16,624 nt of DNA, from contig CAIUXU010000068.1 in assembly GCA_903903205.1 (NCBI GenBank), positions 1-16,624 of the forward strand. The letters are read 5' to 3'. Origin of the DNA: an uncultured Syntrophobacterales bacterium. GTDB lineage: Bacteria; Desulfobacterota; Syntrophia; Syntrophales; UBA5619. Under the pieces are notes generated by a model. That model saw nothing but the letters and a program-made list of their open reading frames with translations, made no database searches and was not told the origin of the DNA. Made by a program: the position numbers and the translations under genes. This document shows, piece after piece, positions 6,172 through 12,965 of the stretch. How positions within the stretch are numbered: the first letter of the stretch is position 1; the number at the start of each line of letters is the position of its first letter.

Positions 6172-8754
6172 TCACGTTGCCAATGGAGACACCTTGCGGC
6201 AAGCTGTCTCCATGATTTCCCGATCGGCTTCCCCCGCGAAATCAGCCGGGTGGGTGGCCGTTTTGACGATGCGAATGCTGCGGGCCGCTTCGGGGGAAAA
6301 ACCGAAAAGGGAGATCAGGAGGTCGGTTGGGCGGACTGTTCCTGCCGGACCAAAATGGGCGGAAAGTATGACCCGGCGAGAGGGCCGGTCCAGATTTAGG
6401 CCCGCGACGAGGGGGCGAATCTCTTTAGTGACGGTCTTCCCGCCTGCTTCCCGGCGGATGGAGAAACTTTTTGCTTCGAGAAAACGGAGAATGTCGGCTT
6501 CGTACCTTTCCAGATCCTCTTCCCCGATCTCCTCCGGCAGGATGATATCATAATTGAACCCTTTGACGATTTCCGCGAGTGAGAAATCATGCGGCGGAAG
6601 CTCCCGCATCGCCGTGACAGCGACTCCGGAGGGGAGGCCGGCATTGATCCGGGCGACCAGGTTTTTCAGTTCTATTCCGGGATCCTGGATACGGATGTCC
6701 ACGAATTCGCCCCGGCTCTCCATGCCCACCGCCGTTGCCCCGGCAAAGGAGATTCGGGGATGGGGATGAAATCCTTGTGAATAGACGAAGAAGATCCCGC
6801 CCAGAATCATTGCCCGGCTCAGGGCTGACGAAAGCTCCAGGTGAGAGAGAAACCGCGCCGGCCCCAATTTTGTGAACCGGAGGCGGAAGGCTTTTTCCTG
6901 GCCGTCTGTGGCTTCCGGGGCGGCGAAGGTCGAGACGAGGGTCCCAACGGGCGCGTCCGCGGGGGCGATCACAGGGGAGACGATGCCGCATCGTGTCCCC
7001 GTCCCGTCATCGCAGACGCCGCAGTCGCCGCAGGACCCGGTCCGGCAGTCCGTCGTTGCTTCGCCTTCTTCGGCTTTTTCGGCCTCGGCCAGCAGAAAAT
7101 CCCGGCGGACGCCGCAATCGATCCGCTCCCAGGGGAAGATCTCCGAACGGGGACGTTCACGCAGAGACGCCGCGGCGTCAATTCCCATCCGGCGGAGCGC
7201 CTCCTCCCAGAGGTCGAAACGGAAGCGGTCGCTCCATCCGTCAAAACGGCAGCCGAGAAGATAGGCTTGTTCGATCAACATGCCGGTCTCTTCCCCTCCG
7301 CGGGAGAAGATGCCTTCGATGAAGCTCATCCGGGCATCATGCCATTTGACGCTGATGTTCCTGTTTTTCAGACGCCTCTTGAAAAAATCCTGCCGGGTGG
7401 CCGTCTCTTCGATGCCGATCTGGCGTTGCCACTGGAAAGGGGTGTGGGCTTTCGGTACAAAGGTCGAAAGGCTGACGGTCACCTGACCCCGGTTTTTCGC
7501 CGTCCGGAGCGCCCGGTGGGCAAGTTCGGCGATTCCCTCCAGGTCCTCCTCCCGTTCGCCGGGAAGGCCGAGCATGAAGTAGAGTTTTACCGCCTTCCAG
7601 CCTGCTGCGAAGACCTGTTCCGTTGTGGCGAGCAGCTCCTCTTCCGTATTGCCTTTGTTGATCACATTTCTGAGGCGCTGAGTACCCGCTTCTGGGGCAA
7701 GCGTGAAGCTCGTTTTCCGGACCCGCCGTATCGCGTCGATTAACTGTGGGGTGAGGGTTTCGGCCCGGAGCGACGGGAGCGCGAGTGCGACCCGCCGGGC
7801 GTAATAACGGTCCATCAGCGTTGTCAGGAGAGGTTCGATCCGAGAGTAGTCGCCGGAGCTCAGCGAGAGGAGGGAGATCTCGTCGTGCCCTGTCGCCTTG
7901 AGCATCGCCTCGGCCATCTCTTCAAGGACGGCGGGTGTCCGTTCGCGGACAGGCCGCCAGACCATTCCCGCCTGACAGAAGCGGCAGCCCCGCGTGCATC
8001 CTCGCGCGATCTCCAGGGTCACCCGGTCGTGAATTGTCTTCATCAGCGGGACGACGGGACAGAGGGGCTGGCGCCAGGCGTCCGGATTGGTGATGATCCG
8101 TTTTCGGACTTTTTCATCTCCGGTATGGATACCCGGAACGTAAACCCCGTAAATTGCGGCCAAAGTTTCAAGTTGTTCGCGTCTCTTGCCGCCCCGTGAG
8201 CGGACGGCCATGATGGCGTTGGCGATCTCCTGGACGACCTCCTCCCCCTCGCCGATCACGAAGGCGTCGATGAAGGCGCTCATCGGCGCCGGGTTGAAGG
8301 CCGAAGGTCCTCCGGCGATGATCAGCGGATGCTGGTCTCCCCGCTCCCCGCGGTGAAGCGGAATTCCGCCCAAATCGAGCATCATCAGGACATTGGTGTA
8401 GGAGAGCTCGTACTGGAGCGAAAAGCCGACGATGTCGAAGGTGGCAAGCGGTCGCTGCGACTCCAGCGAGCAAAGGGACATTCGGCGGTGGCGCAGTTCC
8501 TGCTCCATGTCCGGCCAGGGGGCATAGCAGCGCTCGCAGGCAACCTCCGGCAGGCCGTTCAGGACGGCGTAGAGAATCTGGAGACCGAGGTGGGACATCC
8601 CGACCTCATAGGTGTCGGGGAAGGCGAGGGCAAAATGGAGGCGGCAGCCCCCCGGGTCCTTTCGGACGGCGTTGACCTCGCCCCCGGTGTAGCGGCTCGG
8701 TTTTTCGACGGCGAGCAGGAGTTCGCCAGAATACATTGCGGACGAATCGGTCAT
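6172..8754 (-). CDS. B12-binding radical SAM protein fused to DUF2344 domain (TIGR03960-TIGR03936 type)
   Basis: With the ATG at 8754 the protein has 860 residues. The N-terminal third resembles a cobalamin-binding domain (FPDTYEVGMSHLGLQILY, then LIIAGGPSAFNP and FVIGEGEE). The radical SAM core follows, with its iron-sulfur motif C253-x3-C257-x2-C260 in ARGCTRGCRFCQAG. A Cys cluster DCRTGSCGDCGVC ends this part. From about residue 620 a DUF2344/TIGR03936 domain begins (FRLRFTKLGPARFLSHLE). In some genomes these two parts are separate genes. The biochemical role is unknown; context next to rplU suggests RNA or ribosome modification, which is inference. The frame is open up to 9036 but that would overlap hpt. 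An alternative TTG at 8841 has an excellent GGAGG site 7 nt upstream, while the ATG at 8754 fits family start points better. Two palindromic repeats lie inside the coding region. Confidence 0.9.
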   Translation of the reverse strand: MTDSSAMYSGELLLAVEKPSRYTGGEVNAVRKDPGGCRLHFALAFPDTYEVGMSHLGLQILYAVLNGLPEVACERCYAPWPDMEQELRHRRMSLCSLESQRPLATFDIVGFSLQYELSYTNVLMMLDLGGIPLHRGERGDQHPLIIAGGPSAFNPAPMSAFIDAFVIGEGEEVVQEIANAIMAVRSRGGKRREQLETLAAIYGVYVPGIHTGDEKVRKRIITNPDAWRQPLCPVVPLMKTIHDRVTLEIARGCTRGCRFCQAGMVWRPVRERTPAVLEEMAEAMLKATGHDEISLLSLSSGDYSRIEPLLTTLMDRYYARRVALALPSLRAETLTPQLIDAIRRVRKTSFTLAPEAGTQRLRNVINKGNTEEELLATTEQVFAAGWKAVKLYFMLGLPGEREEDLEGIAELAHRALRTAKNRGQVTVSLSTFVPKAHTPFQWQRQIGIEETATRQDFFKRRLKNRNISVKWHDARMSFIEGIFSRGGEETGMLIEQAYLLGCRFDGWSDRFRFDLWEEALRRMGIDAAASLRERPRSEIFPWERIDCGVRRDFLLAEAEKAEEGEATTDCRTGSCGDCGVCDDGTGTRCGIVSPVIAPADAPVGTLVSTFAAPEATDGQEKAFRLRFTKLGPARFLSHLELSSALSRAMILGGIFFVYSQGFHPHPRISFAGATAVGMESRGEFVDIRIQDPGIELKNLVARINAGLPSGVAVTAMRELPPHDFSLAEIVKGFNYDIILPEEIGEEDLERYEADILRFLEAKSFSIRREAGGKTVTKEIRPLVAGLNLDRPSRRVILSAHFGPAGTVRPTDLLISLFGFSPEAARSIRIVKTATHPADFAGEADREIMETACRKVSPLAT
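6182..6214. repeat. REP-like palindrome, copy in the 3' end of the radical SAM gene
   Basis: Arms ATGGAGACA (6183-6191) and TGTCTCCAT (6205-6213) enclose a C-C mismatch and an inner perfect CTTGC-G-GCAAG, so the 31-nt element is symmetric about 6198. It aligns without gaps to the copy at 8923-8955 at 23 of 33 positions, and several differences are paired (G to A with C to T; G to C with C to G; A to T with T to A) so that the stem is kept. It encodes the C-terminal residues METACRKVSPL of the radical SAM protein. Confidence 0.6.
6971..7003. repeat. REP-like palindrome, copy inside the radical SAM linker
   Basis: The core at 6974-7000 pairs GGGGAGACGATG with CATCGTGTCCCC, with one mismatch. 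It matches 24 of 27 core bases of the copy at 8923-8955. In the radical SAM frame it encodes GTRCGIVSP, in the linker between the Cys cluster and the DUF2344 domain. This is the same reading frame as the copy at 6182-6214 (T-x-C-x-x-V-S-P in both). Confidence 0.65.
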
Positions 8755-8866
8755 GTTCCACTCTCTTGCGGGATTTCCCGGTATTGGTAAGGATTCCTCA
8801 TTTTCCGTACCCTGATTATCACCTTTATCCTTGATCTGCAATCTTGTTCCTCCAAACTGTTTTTCG

Positions 8867-8895
8867 TTGACAGGGGGCGCGACGTCGTTTAGTGT
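8867..8895 (+). promoter_or_regulatory. Probable promoter for hpt
   Basis: A perfect TTGACA (8867-8872) is followed after 17 nt by TAGTGT (8890-8895), which keeps the T-A-x-x-x-T skeleton of a -10 box. Transcription would start near 8902 and give a leader of about 90 nt that includes the palindrome at 8923-8955. The -10 is weak, so this is a moderate call. Confidence 0.5.
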
Positions 8896-8922
8896 GCTGC
8901 GAACTGGTTTTTTTATTACGGA

Positions 8923-8955
8923 CATGGGGACATGATGCAGCATCGTGTCCCCATG
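8923..8955. repeat. REP-like palindrome in the hpt leader
   Basis: CATGGGGACATGATG and CATCGTGTCCCCATG form a 15-bp stem with one T-G wobble and a 3-nt loop (CAG). It lies between the divergent radical SAM and hpt genes, 37 nt before the hpt start, inside the predicted hpt leader. T-runs and A-runs flank it (about 8908-8914 and 8956-8962) and could lengthen the stem across an 8-nt bulge. No T-run follows in the sense needed for a terminator of either gene. Confidence 0.7.
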
Positions 8956-8992
8956 AAAAAAAGGCGGCAACGTTTTTCGTCGGGAGTTCAGG

Positions 8993-9523
8993 ATGAAAGA
9001 AGCAACGACAGAGATCCTTTTCCCGAAGGCGGTCATCGAAAGAAGGGTCGAAGAGCTTGCAACCCAGATCTCCCTCGATTATGCGGGGAAAGAGCTGCTG
9101 GTTGTCGGCGTCCTTAACGGCGCCTTCGTTTTCATGGCCGATCTGATTCGCGCGCTCGATGTCCCTTGTACCGTCGATTTTGTGCGGATGGCAAGCTTCG
9201 GGGCGGGATCCGTCAGCTCAGGGGAGGTTTCGATCCGCAAGGATCTGGAGACGCCGGTTGCGGGTCGTGATCTCCTCGTTGTGGAGGACATCGTCGATAC
9301 CGGCTTGACTCTTTCGCGGCTGGTTGAAATTCTGCGGGAGAGATGTCCGGCCTCGCTCAAGGTCTGCGCATTTCTCGACAAGTGGGAGAGGAGAAGGGTC
9401 CCTTTTGTGGCTGATTATGTGGGCTTTTCCATTCCTGATGCCTTTGTTGTTGGATATGGACTCGATTATAATGAACAATTTCGTTTTCTTCCAGATGTCC
9501 GGGTACTCAAGGACATCGTCTGA
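8993..9523 (+). CDS. hpt: Hypoxanthine phosphoribosyltransferase
   Basis: This cytoplasmic enzyme makes IMP (and usually GMP) from hypoxanthine (guanine) and PRPP in purine salvage. The 176-residue protein has the type-I phosphoribosyltransferase layout: PPi loop LNGAF (41-45), flexible loop SFGAGSVSSG (68-77), the 13-residue PRPP motif VVEDIVDTGLT (96-106), the lysine in FLDKWERR and the base-binding region around GYGLDY near residue 154. The length is normal. GGGAG lies 6 nt before the ATG. It is divergent from the radical SAM gene and is followed 12 bp later by a zinc-ribbon membrane protein gene, so the two form an operon. The REP-like palindrome in its leader may affect its mRNA. Confidence 0.95.
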   Translation: MKEATTEILFPKAVIERRVEELATQISLDYAGKELLVVGVLNGAFVFMADLIRALDVPCTVDFVRMASFGAGSVSSGEVSIRKDLETPVAGRDLLVVEDIVDTGLTLSRLVEILRERCPASLKVCAFLDKWERRRVPFVADYVGFSIPDAFVVGYGLDYNEQFRFLPDVRVLKDIV

Positions 9524-9535
9524 AAGGGAGGGTAC

Positions 9536-10582
9536 ATGATTATACAGTGTCGGAAGTGTGAAACGCGGTTCAGGTTTGATGATACCCTGATGGCAGGAGA
9601 CGGCGTGTGGGTGCGCTGCAGTCGTTGCAAGCATGTCTTCTTTCAGCAGCGGTCAACCGGTGATGCCTCCGTTGTCGAACAGGAGATTCCCTCCGTAAGG
9701 ATCAGCGATGCCAGGCGCAACCCGGATGATCGCTTTCCTGCGGCGGAAGATCGGTTTCAGCGGACGGAAACACAGGTGGAGGAGGTACCGCCCACCCCGA
9801 TCCGTGCAGAAAGAGAGCCGGAAGCGGATTTTGGCAGGGAATCTTCAGCAGAGGGAGATCGTGCGGATTTCGCCAGAGAACCGTTGATCCAGGAAATTGG
9901 TGAGGATCTTGGAAAAGAGACCCTTGCCGAGCCGGTTGCCGCCGATGAAAAAGAGAGCGAGGAGGTGGCGGACGTGGAACCCGCCGCAGGTGGGACAGGG
10001 AAAACTGGCTGGGGCCGGACCTTGTTGAAGCTGATTGCGCTGCTGGTGTTTGTCGTGGTCGTTGCAGGAACGGTTTCTCTCTACATTTTCCCGGAGATCC
10101 GGACCCAGGTGTTGACATGGGCGGCTCCGTGGCTGCGGGGAGTGCCTGTTCTCGAAAATCTCGTTCCCCCACCAACGAAAAGCAGCCAGACGTCGCCGGA
10201 GCCGGTCCGCCTCAAGGATATCCGTCAGCGCTCCGTCGCAAACCTCCTCGGGGGGAACCTTCGTGTAATCGAGGGAGTTGCTATGAATCAGTCATCATAC
10301 CCGCTTGCGAGGATCAAGGTACGTCTGGTGATCGCTGATGCCTATGATGTCGTTCTCGGAGAAAAGATTGTTTTCTGTGGCAATCTGTTGACGGATGCGG
10401 AGTTGGGGGCTTTGGCGGAGGCCGAGATTCAGCGGGAGCTGTCCATTCCGCAGGGGAGTGACGTCTCGAACGAGCGCATTGCGCCGAACGGTGAGATTCC
10501 TTTCATGATCGTCTTCAACCAGGAACAGGCAGGGGCTATCAAAACAACGGTGATCCCGGGGGGCGCGGACCGTCTCCCCTGA
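9536..10582 (+). CDS. Zinc-ribbon membrane protein, MJ0042/DUF3426 type
   Basis: The 348-residue protein starts with a zinc ribbon with C5-x2-C8 and C28-x2-C31 in IIQCRKCETRFRF and VRCSRCKHVFF, the MJ0042-type finger common in Deltaproteobacteria. Residues about 40-155 are acidic, low-complexity and probably disordered. One transmembrane helix follows at about 163-185 (LLKLIALLVFVVVVAGTVSL). The C-terminal part (about 215-345) has the beta-rich pattern of DUF3426 (VIEGVAMNQSSYPLARIKVRLVI, then PNGEIPFMIVF) and would lie in the periplasm, with the zinc ribbon in the cytoplasm. Function unknown. It follows hpt by 12 bp with a strong AAAGGGAGG site. Its last 44 bases overlap the 3' end of tsaC on the other strand. 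Confidence 0.85.
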   Translation: MIIQCRKCETRFRFDDTLMAGDGVWVRCSRCKHVFFQQRSTGDASVVEQEIPSVRISDARRNPDDRFPAAEDRFQRTETQVEEVPPTPIRAEREPEADFGRESSAEGDRADFAREPLIQEIGEDLGKETLAEPVAADEKESEEVADVEPAAGGTGKTGWGRTLLKLIALLVFVVVVAGTVSLYIFPEIRTQVLTWAAPWLRGVPVLENLVPPPTKSSQTSPEPVRLKDIRQRSVANLLGGNLRVIEGVAMNQSSYPLARIKVRLVIADAYDVVLGEKIVFCGNLLTDAELGALAEAEIQRELSIPQGSDVSNERIAPNGEIPFMIVFNQEQAGAIKTTVIPGGADRLP

Positions 10583-11207
10583 GGATGGTCCGAATGAGGT
10601 TGCCTGGGATGACGCCTTCACGAAGGATTTGGGGCGGGGAGACGGTGACATCGAGGATTGTCGATCCGGATCCTCCCGGTGTGAGGCCACCGTCGATGAT
10701 CGCATCCGGGAGATCTCCGAGTGTGCGGATGACCGCGTCGGCCGAGGAGCATTCTGGCTCGCCCGACAGGTTGGCGCTTGTTGCTGTCAACGGGCCTGCC
10801 AAGTGCATAGCGAGAAGCCTCGCAACGGGATGGCTGGAGACGCGGATGCCGATCTTTTCCGTGCCGGCCGTGAGACGGGACGAAACCGACGGTGCAGCAC
10901 GAAAGATCAGGGTGAGCGGACCCGGCCAGAATGTCTGCATGAGAATTTCTGCGATCGCCGGGATCTCCTCCACGAGGGGGCTCACCTCCCGGTTATCGGC
11001 GACGATCAGCGCGATCGGGTTGCGGAAGTCTCGCCCCTTGATTCGGAAGATTTTTTCCACGGCTGCTTCATTTTGCGCATCCGCCCCGAGGCCGTAAAAG
11101 GTTTCCGTCGGAAAGGCTGTGACACCTCCTGTAAGCAGGATACGGACAGCCTCCGCCAGTTTTTCCTCATCCGGTTTCCCTGGATCGATTTTCAGAAAAA
11201 GAGTCAT
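10539..11207 (-). CDS. tsaC: L-threonylcarbamoyladenylate synthase
   Basis: This enzyme makes threonylcarbamoyl-AMP from threonine, bicarbonate and ATP, the first step of the t6A37 modification of ANN-decoding tRNAs. The 222-residue protein is a single YrdC/Sua5 fold without the extra Sua5 C-terminal domain. It shows PTETFYGLG (33-41), the KGR (57-59) and NPI (63-65) nucleotide-binding motifs, WPGPLTLIF and the TSAN motif in GPLTATSANLSG. A TTG 18 nt further upstream is in frame, but the ATG at 11207 is preferred because GGGA lies 7 nt before it. It is 51 bp behind the M49-like gene and could be the last gene of the purH operon. The hydrophilic tail overlaps the convergent zinc-ribbon gene by 44 bp. 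YciO-type paralogues are the alternative reading. Confidence 0.9.
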   Translation of the reverse strand: MTLFLKIDPGKPDEEKLAEAVRILLTGGVTAFPTETFYGLGADAQNEAAVEKIFRIKGRDFRNPIALIVADNREVSPLVEEIPAIAEILMQTFWPGPLTLIFRAAPSVSSRLTAGTEKIGIRVSSHPVARLLAMHLAGPLTATSANLSGEPECSSADAVIRTLGDLPDAIIDGGLTPGGSGSTILDVTVSPPQILREGVIPGNLIRTILRGDGPRPPGSPLF

Positions 11208-11258
11208 AAAAAGATCCCAACTCAAAAAACGCCCAGCTCATTGCGTAGTCAGGTTGCA

Positions 11259-12923
11259 CTACTTTGAGTACACCGGCACAAACTCCAGCGGCACCGTGTT
11301 GTCCGCTGTATCAAGGAGTTTTTTTAATTCGGGACGGATATTGGAGTATGTTTTGATGAGGCTGGCTGCTGCCGCAGGGTCCCCCTCACCTTCAATGGTG
11401 ATCAGCATAATCAGCAGTTTCCGGATTGCAGTGGTCATCTTGGCTACATCCATGGTGAAACGGTTGGCGACAGAATCGTATACCAGAGCGCCTTCATCTA
11501 CGAAGATGTTCCAGGATGCAGAACGGATGACGCCATAGGCGGATCCCATGCCGAAACGAATCGAGCGGAGCGATTCGGCCATGAATCCTGCGTAGTACGG
11601 TCCCAGTGGAGCGTTAATGATTCCCTGAGCGATGAGATACTGGAGGTTGTAAAGACCGCCGATATCGGCTTTGCCCTCTTCTATCGGAGAGTAATATTCC
11701 CCCAGCGCCTCGCGGGGTGTTATTGTCCGGCCGTTTTTCACGACCTCGCGTGGTCCAAGGGTATGACAAACCTCATGCATCAGCACCCAGGTGAAATAGG
11801 CTTCATGCTTAATCATTGCGGTTACGGTAGGGTCAAGGATAACCTGGGCTAGCGGCTCCAGCACAACAGTCCGCCGGGTATTCAGATAATTCCCCATCAT
11901 TACCTTTTTGGATCCTTTTGCCGCCCACACCCTGGGGTCGTTGGGCAGGCTGAAGGCAACCGGTTCCATAATGGCCCGTCCCTGGCCGGAGCGGCGTATG
12001 TCATCCGCCAGAAGCAGCGGCATCATGGTTTTTGAGTCATAGACAGGTTTATATTTGGGGTCAACAGGCAAATTCTCCTGCAGCGCCGGACCGGTAGATT
12101 TGTATTTTACGAGCTGCGAGGCGGCTGCCTGATCAACAATCAGCACATTGGCCTTGTAAAAGGCTTTCTGCCCGTAAAGCTGGTCGTCATAGGTTTCATG
12201 GGGACCGATGCTGACATCGAGATTGCCGGTCAGGTCAAGCCAGGCGAGGTTGGCTTCGTAGTAATCATCGGTGCGCAGAGCTTGGGCTTCCAACCGCAGG
12301 TATTTGGTCAAGGTCGGGTTTTGGGAAAGCTCGGCCGCCTCGAACAGCAGCAAGGCCGCGGGGTCCACAAAGGCAGCGTATTCTTCGTGGTAGGGTATCG
12401 CCACCAGCTTTTCGCCGCTCCGCCGCACGACGGTGTACGGGTTGAGCAGGGCATCCTTTTCTGCTGGGTGGGTTGCGATATAAGCATCCAACTCGCTTTT
12501 GGTCAGATCAATCGGATAGACGTACCCTCCTGGAGGACGGCTCACGATACCAACGAAGGGCGCGAAATCCAGAAACCGGTCCCACCTTCCGTAGTTGGCA
12601 TCGAGCATCGAGTAGGCCGCTTTTTCCAGCGGGGTGCTCGCCGAAGCAAGGCTGCGCCATAACTTTTCACCTTCCGGATCTACCTGCTGCCAGAAGGCGG
12701 CATCCATGAAGGCGGCTGCGTGCATCATTTTTACCAGCACCGCCTTTTCCCATCCCTGCAGATTGTCGTAGAGCACACTCTGCGACATATCTTTCCCGGG
12801 AAGCTTTGCGGCTCGTGTAATGATATCGGGAGGATATGTCGAGCCACCACCGTTACTGCTTCCACTACAACCATTTACCAGGAACAAGGCCAAGACGAAA
12901 CCAATCAATATTATTTTTTTCAT
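11259..12923 (-). CDS. M49-like (dipeptidyl peptidase III-type) zinc peptidase lipoprotein
   Basis: The ATG at 12923 has an ideal AGGAGG site 5 nt upstream and gives 554 residues. The N-terminus MKKIILIGFVLALFLVNGC is a lipoprotein signal with the lipobox V-N-G-C19. Serine at +2 and Gly/Ser-rich residues after it suggest the outer membrane as destination. The zinc site is H383-E-V-C-H387-T-L-G, followed about 28 residues later by E415-E416-G-K-A-D, a pairing seen in M49-like proteins annotated as Zn-dependent hydrolases or dipeptidyl-peptidase 3 family. Classical DPP III has HExxGH, so this is a divergent, shorter-motif member. It probably removes dipeptides or cleaves short peptides in the periplasm. 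It follows the C69 dipeptidase by 42 bp on the same strand. The exact substrate is unknown. Confidence 0.75.
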   Translation of the reverse strand: MKKIILIGFVLALFLVNGCSGSSNGGGSTYPPDIITRAAKLPGKDMSQSVLYDNLQGWEKAVLVKMMHAAAFMDAAFWQQVDPEGEKLWRSLASASTPLEKAAYSMLDANYGRWDRFLDFAPFVGIVSRPPGGYVYPIDLTKSELDAYIATHPAEKDALLNPYTVVRRSGEKLVAIPYHEEYAAFVDPAALLLFEAAELSQNPTLTKYLRLEAQALRTDDYYEANLAWLDLTGNLDVSIGPHETYDDQLYGQKAFYKANVLIVDQAAASQLVKYKSTGPALQENLPVDPKYKPVYDSKTMMPLLLADDIRRSGQGRAIMEPVAFSLPNDPRVWAAKGSKKVMMGNYLNTRRTVVLEPLAQVILDPTVTAMIKHEAYFTWVLMHEVCHTLGPREVVKNGRTITPREALGEYYSPIEEGKADIGGLYNLQYLIAQGIINAPLGPYYAGFMAESLRSIRFGMGSAYGVIRSASWNIFVDEGALVYDSVANRFTMDVAKMTTAIRKLLIMLITIEGEGDPAAAASLIKTYSNIRPELKKLLDTADNTVPLEFVPVYSK

Positions 12924-12965
12924 AAAAACCTCCTGTAATTGCAGTCCATTCATCAAGTCGGGTTT

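Noticed and set aside
6841..7743. 300-codon plus-strand frame inside the radical SAM gene
   Set aside because: Shadow frame opposite conserved radical SAM and DUF2344 sequence.
8755..9036. Longest possible N-terminus of the radical SAM gene
   Set aside because: It would run through the palindrome and the hpt promoter into hpt itself; the extension is unlike the family and has no ribosome site at 9036.
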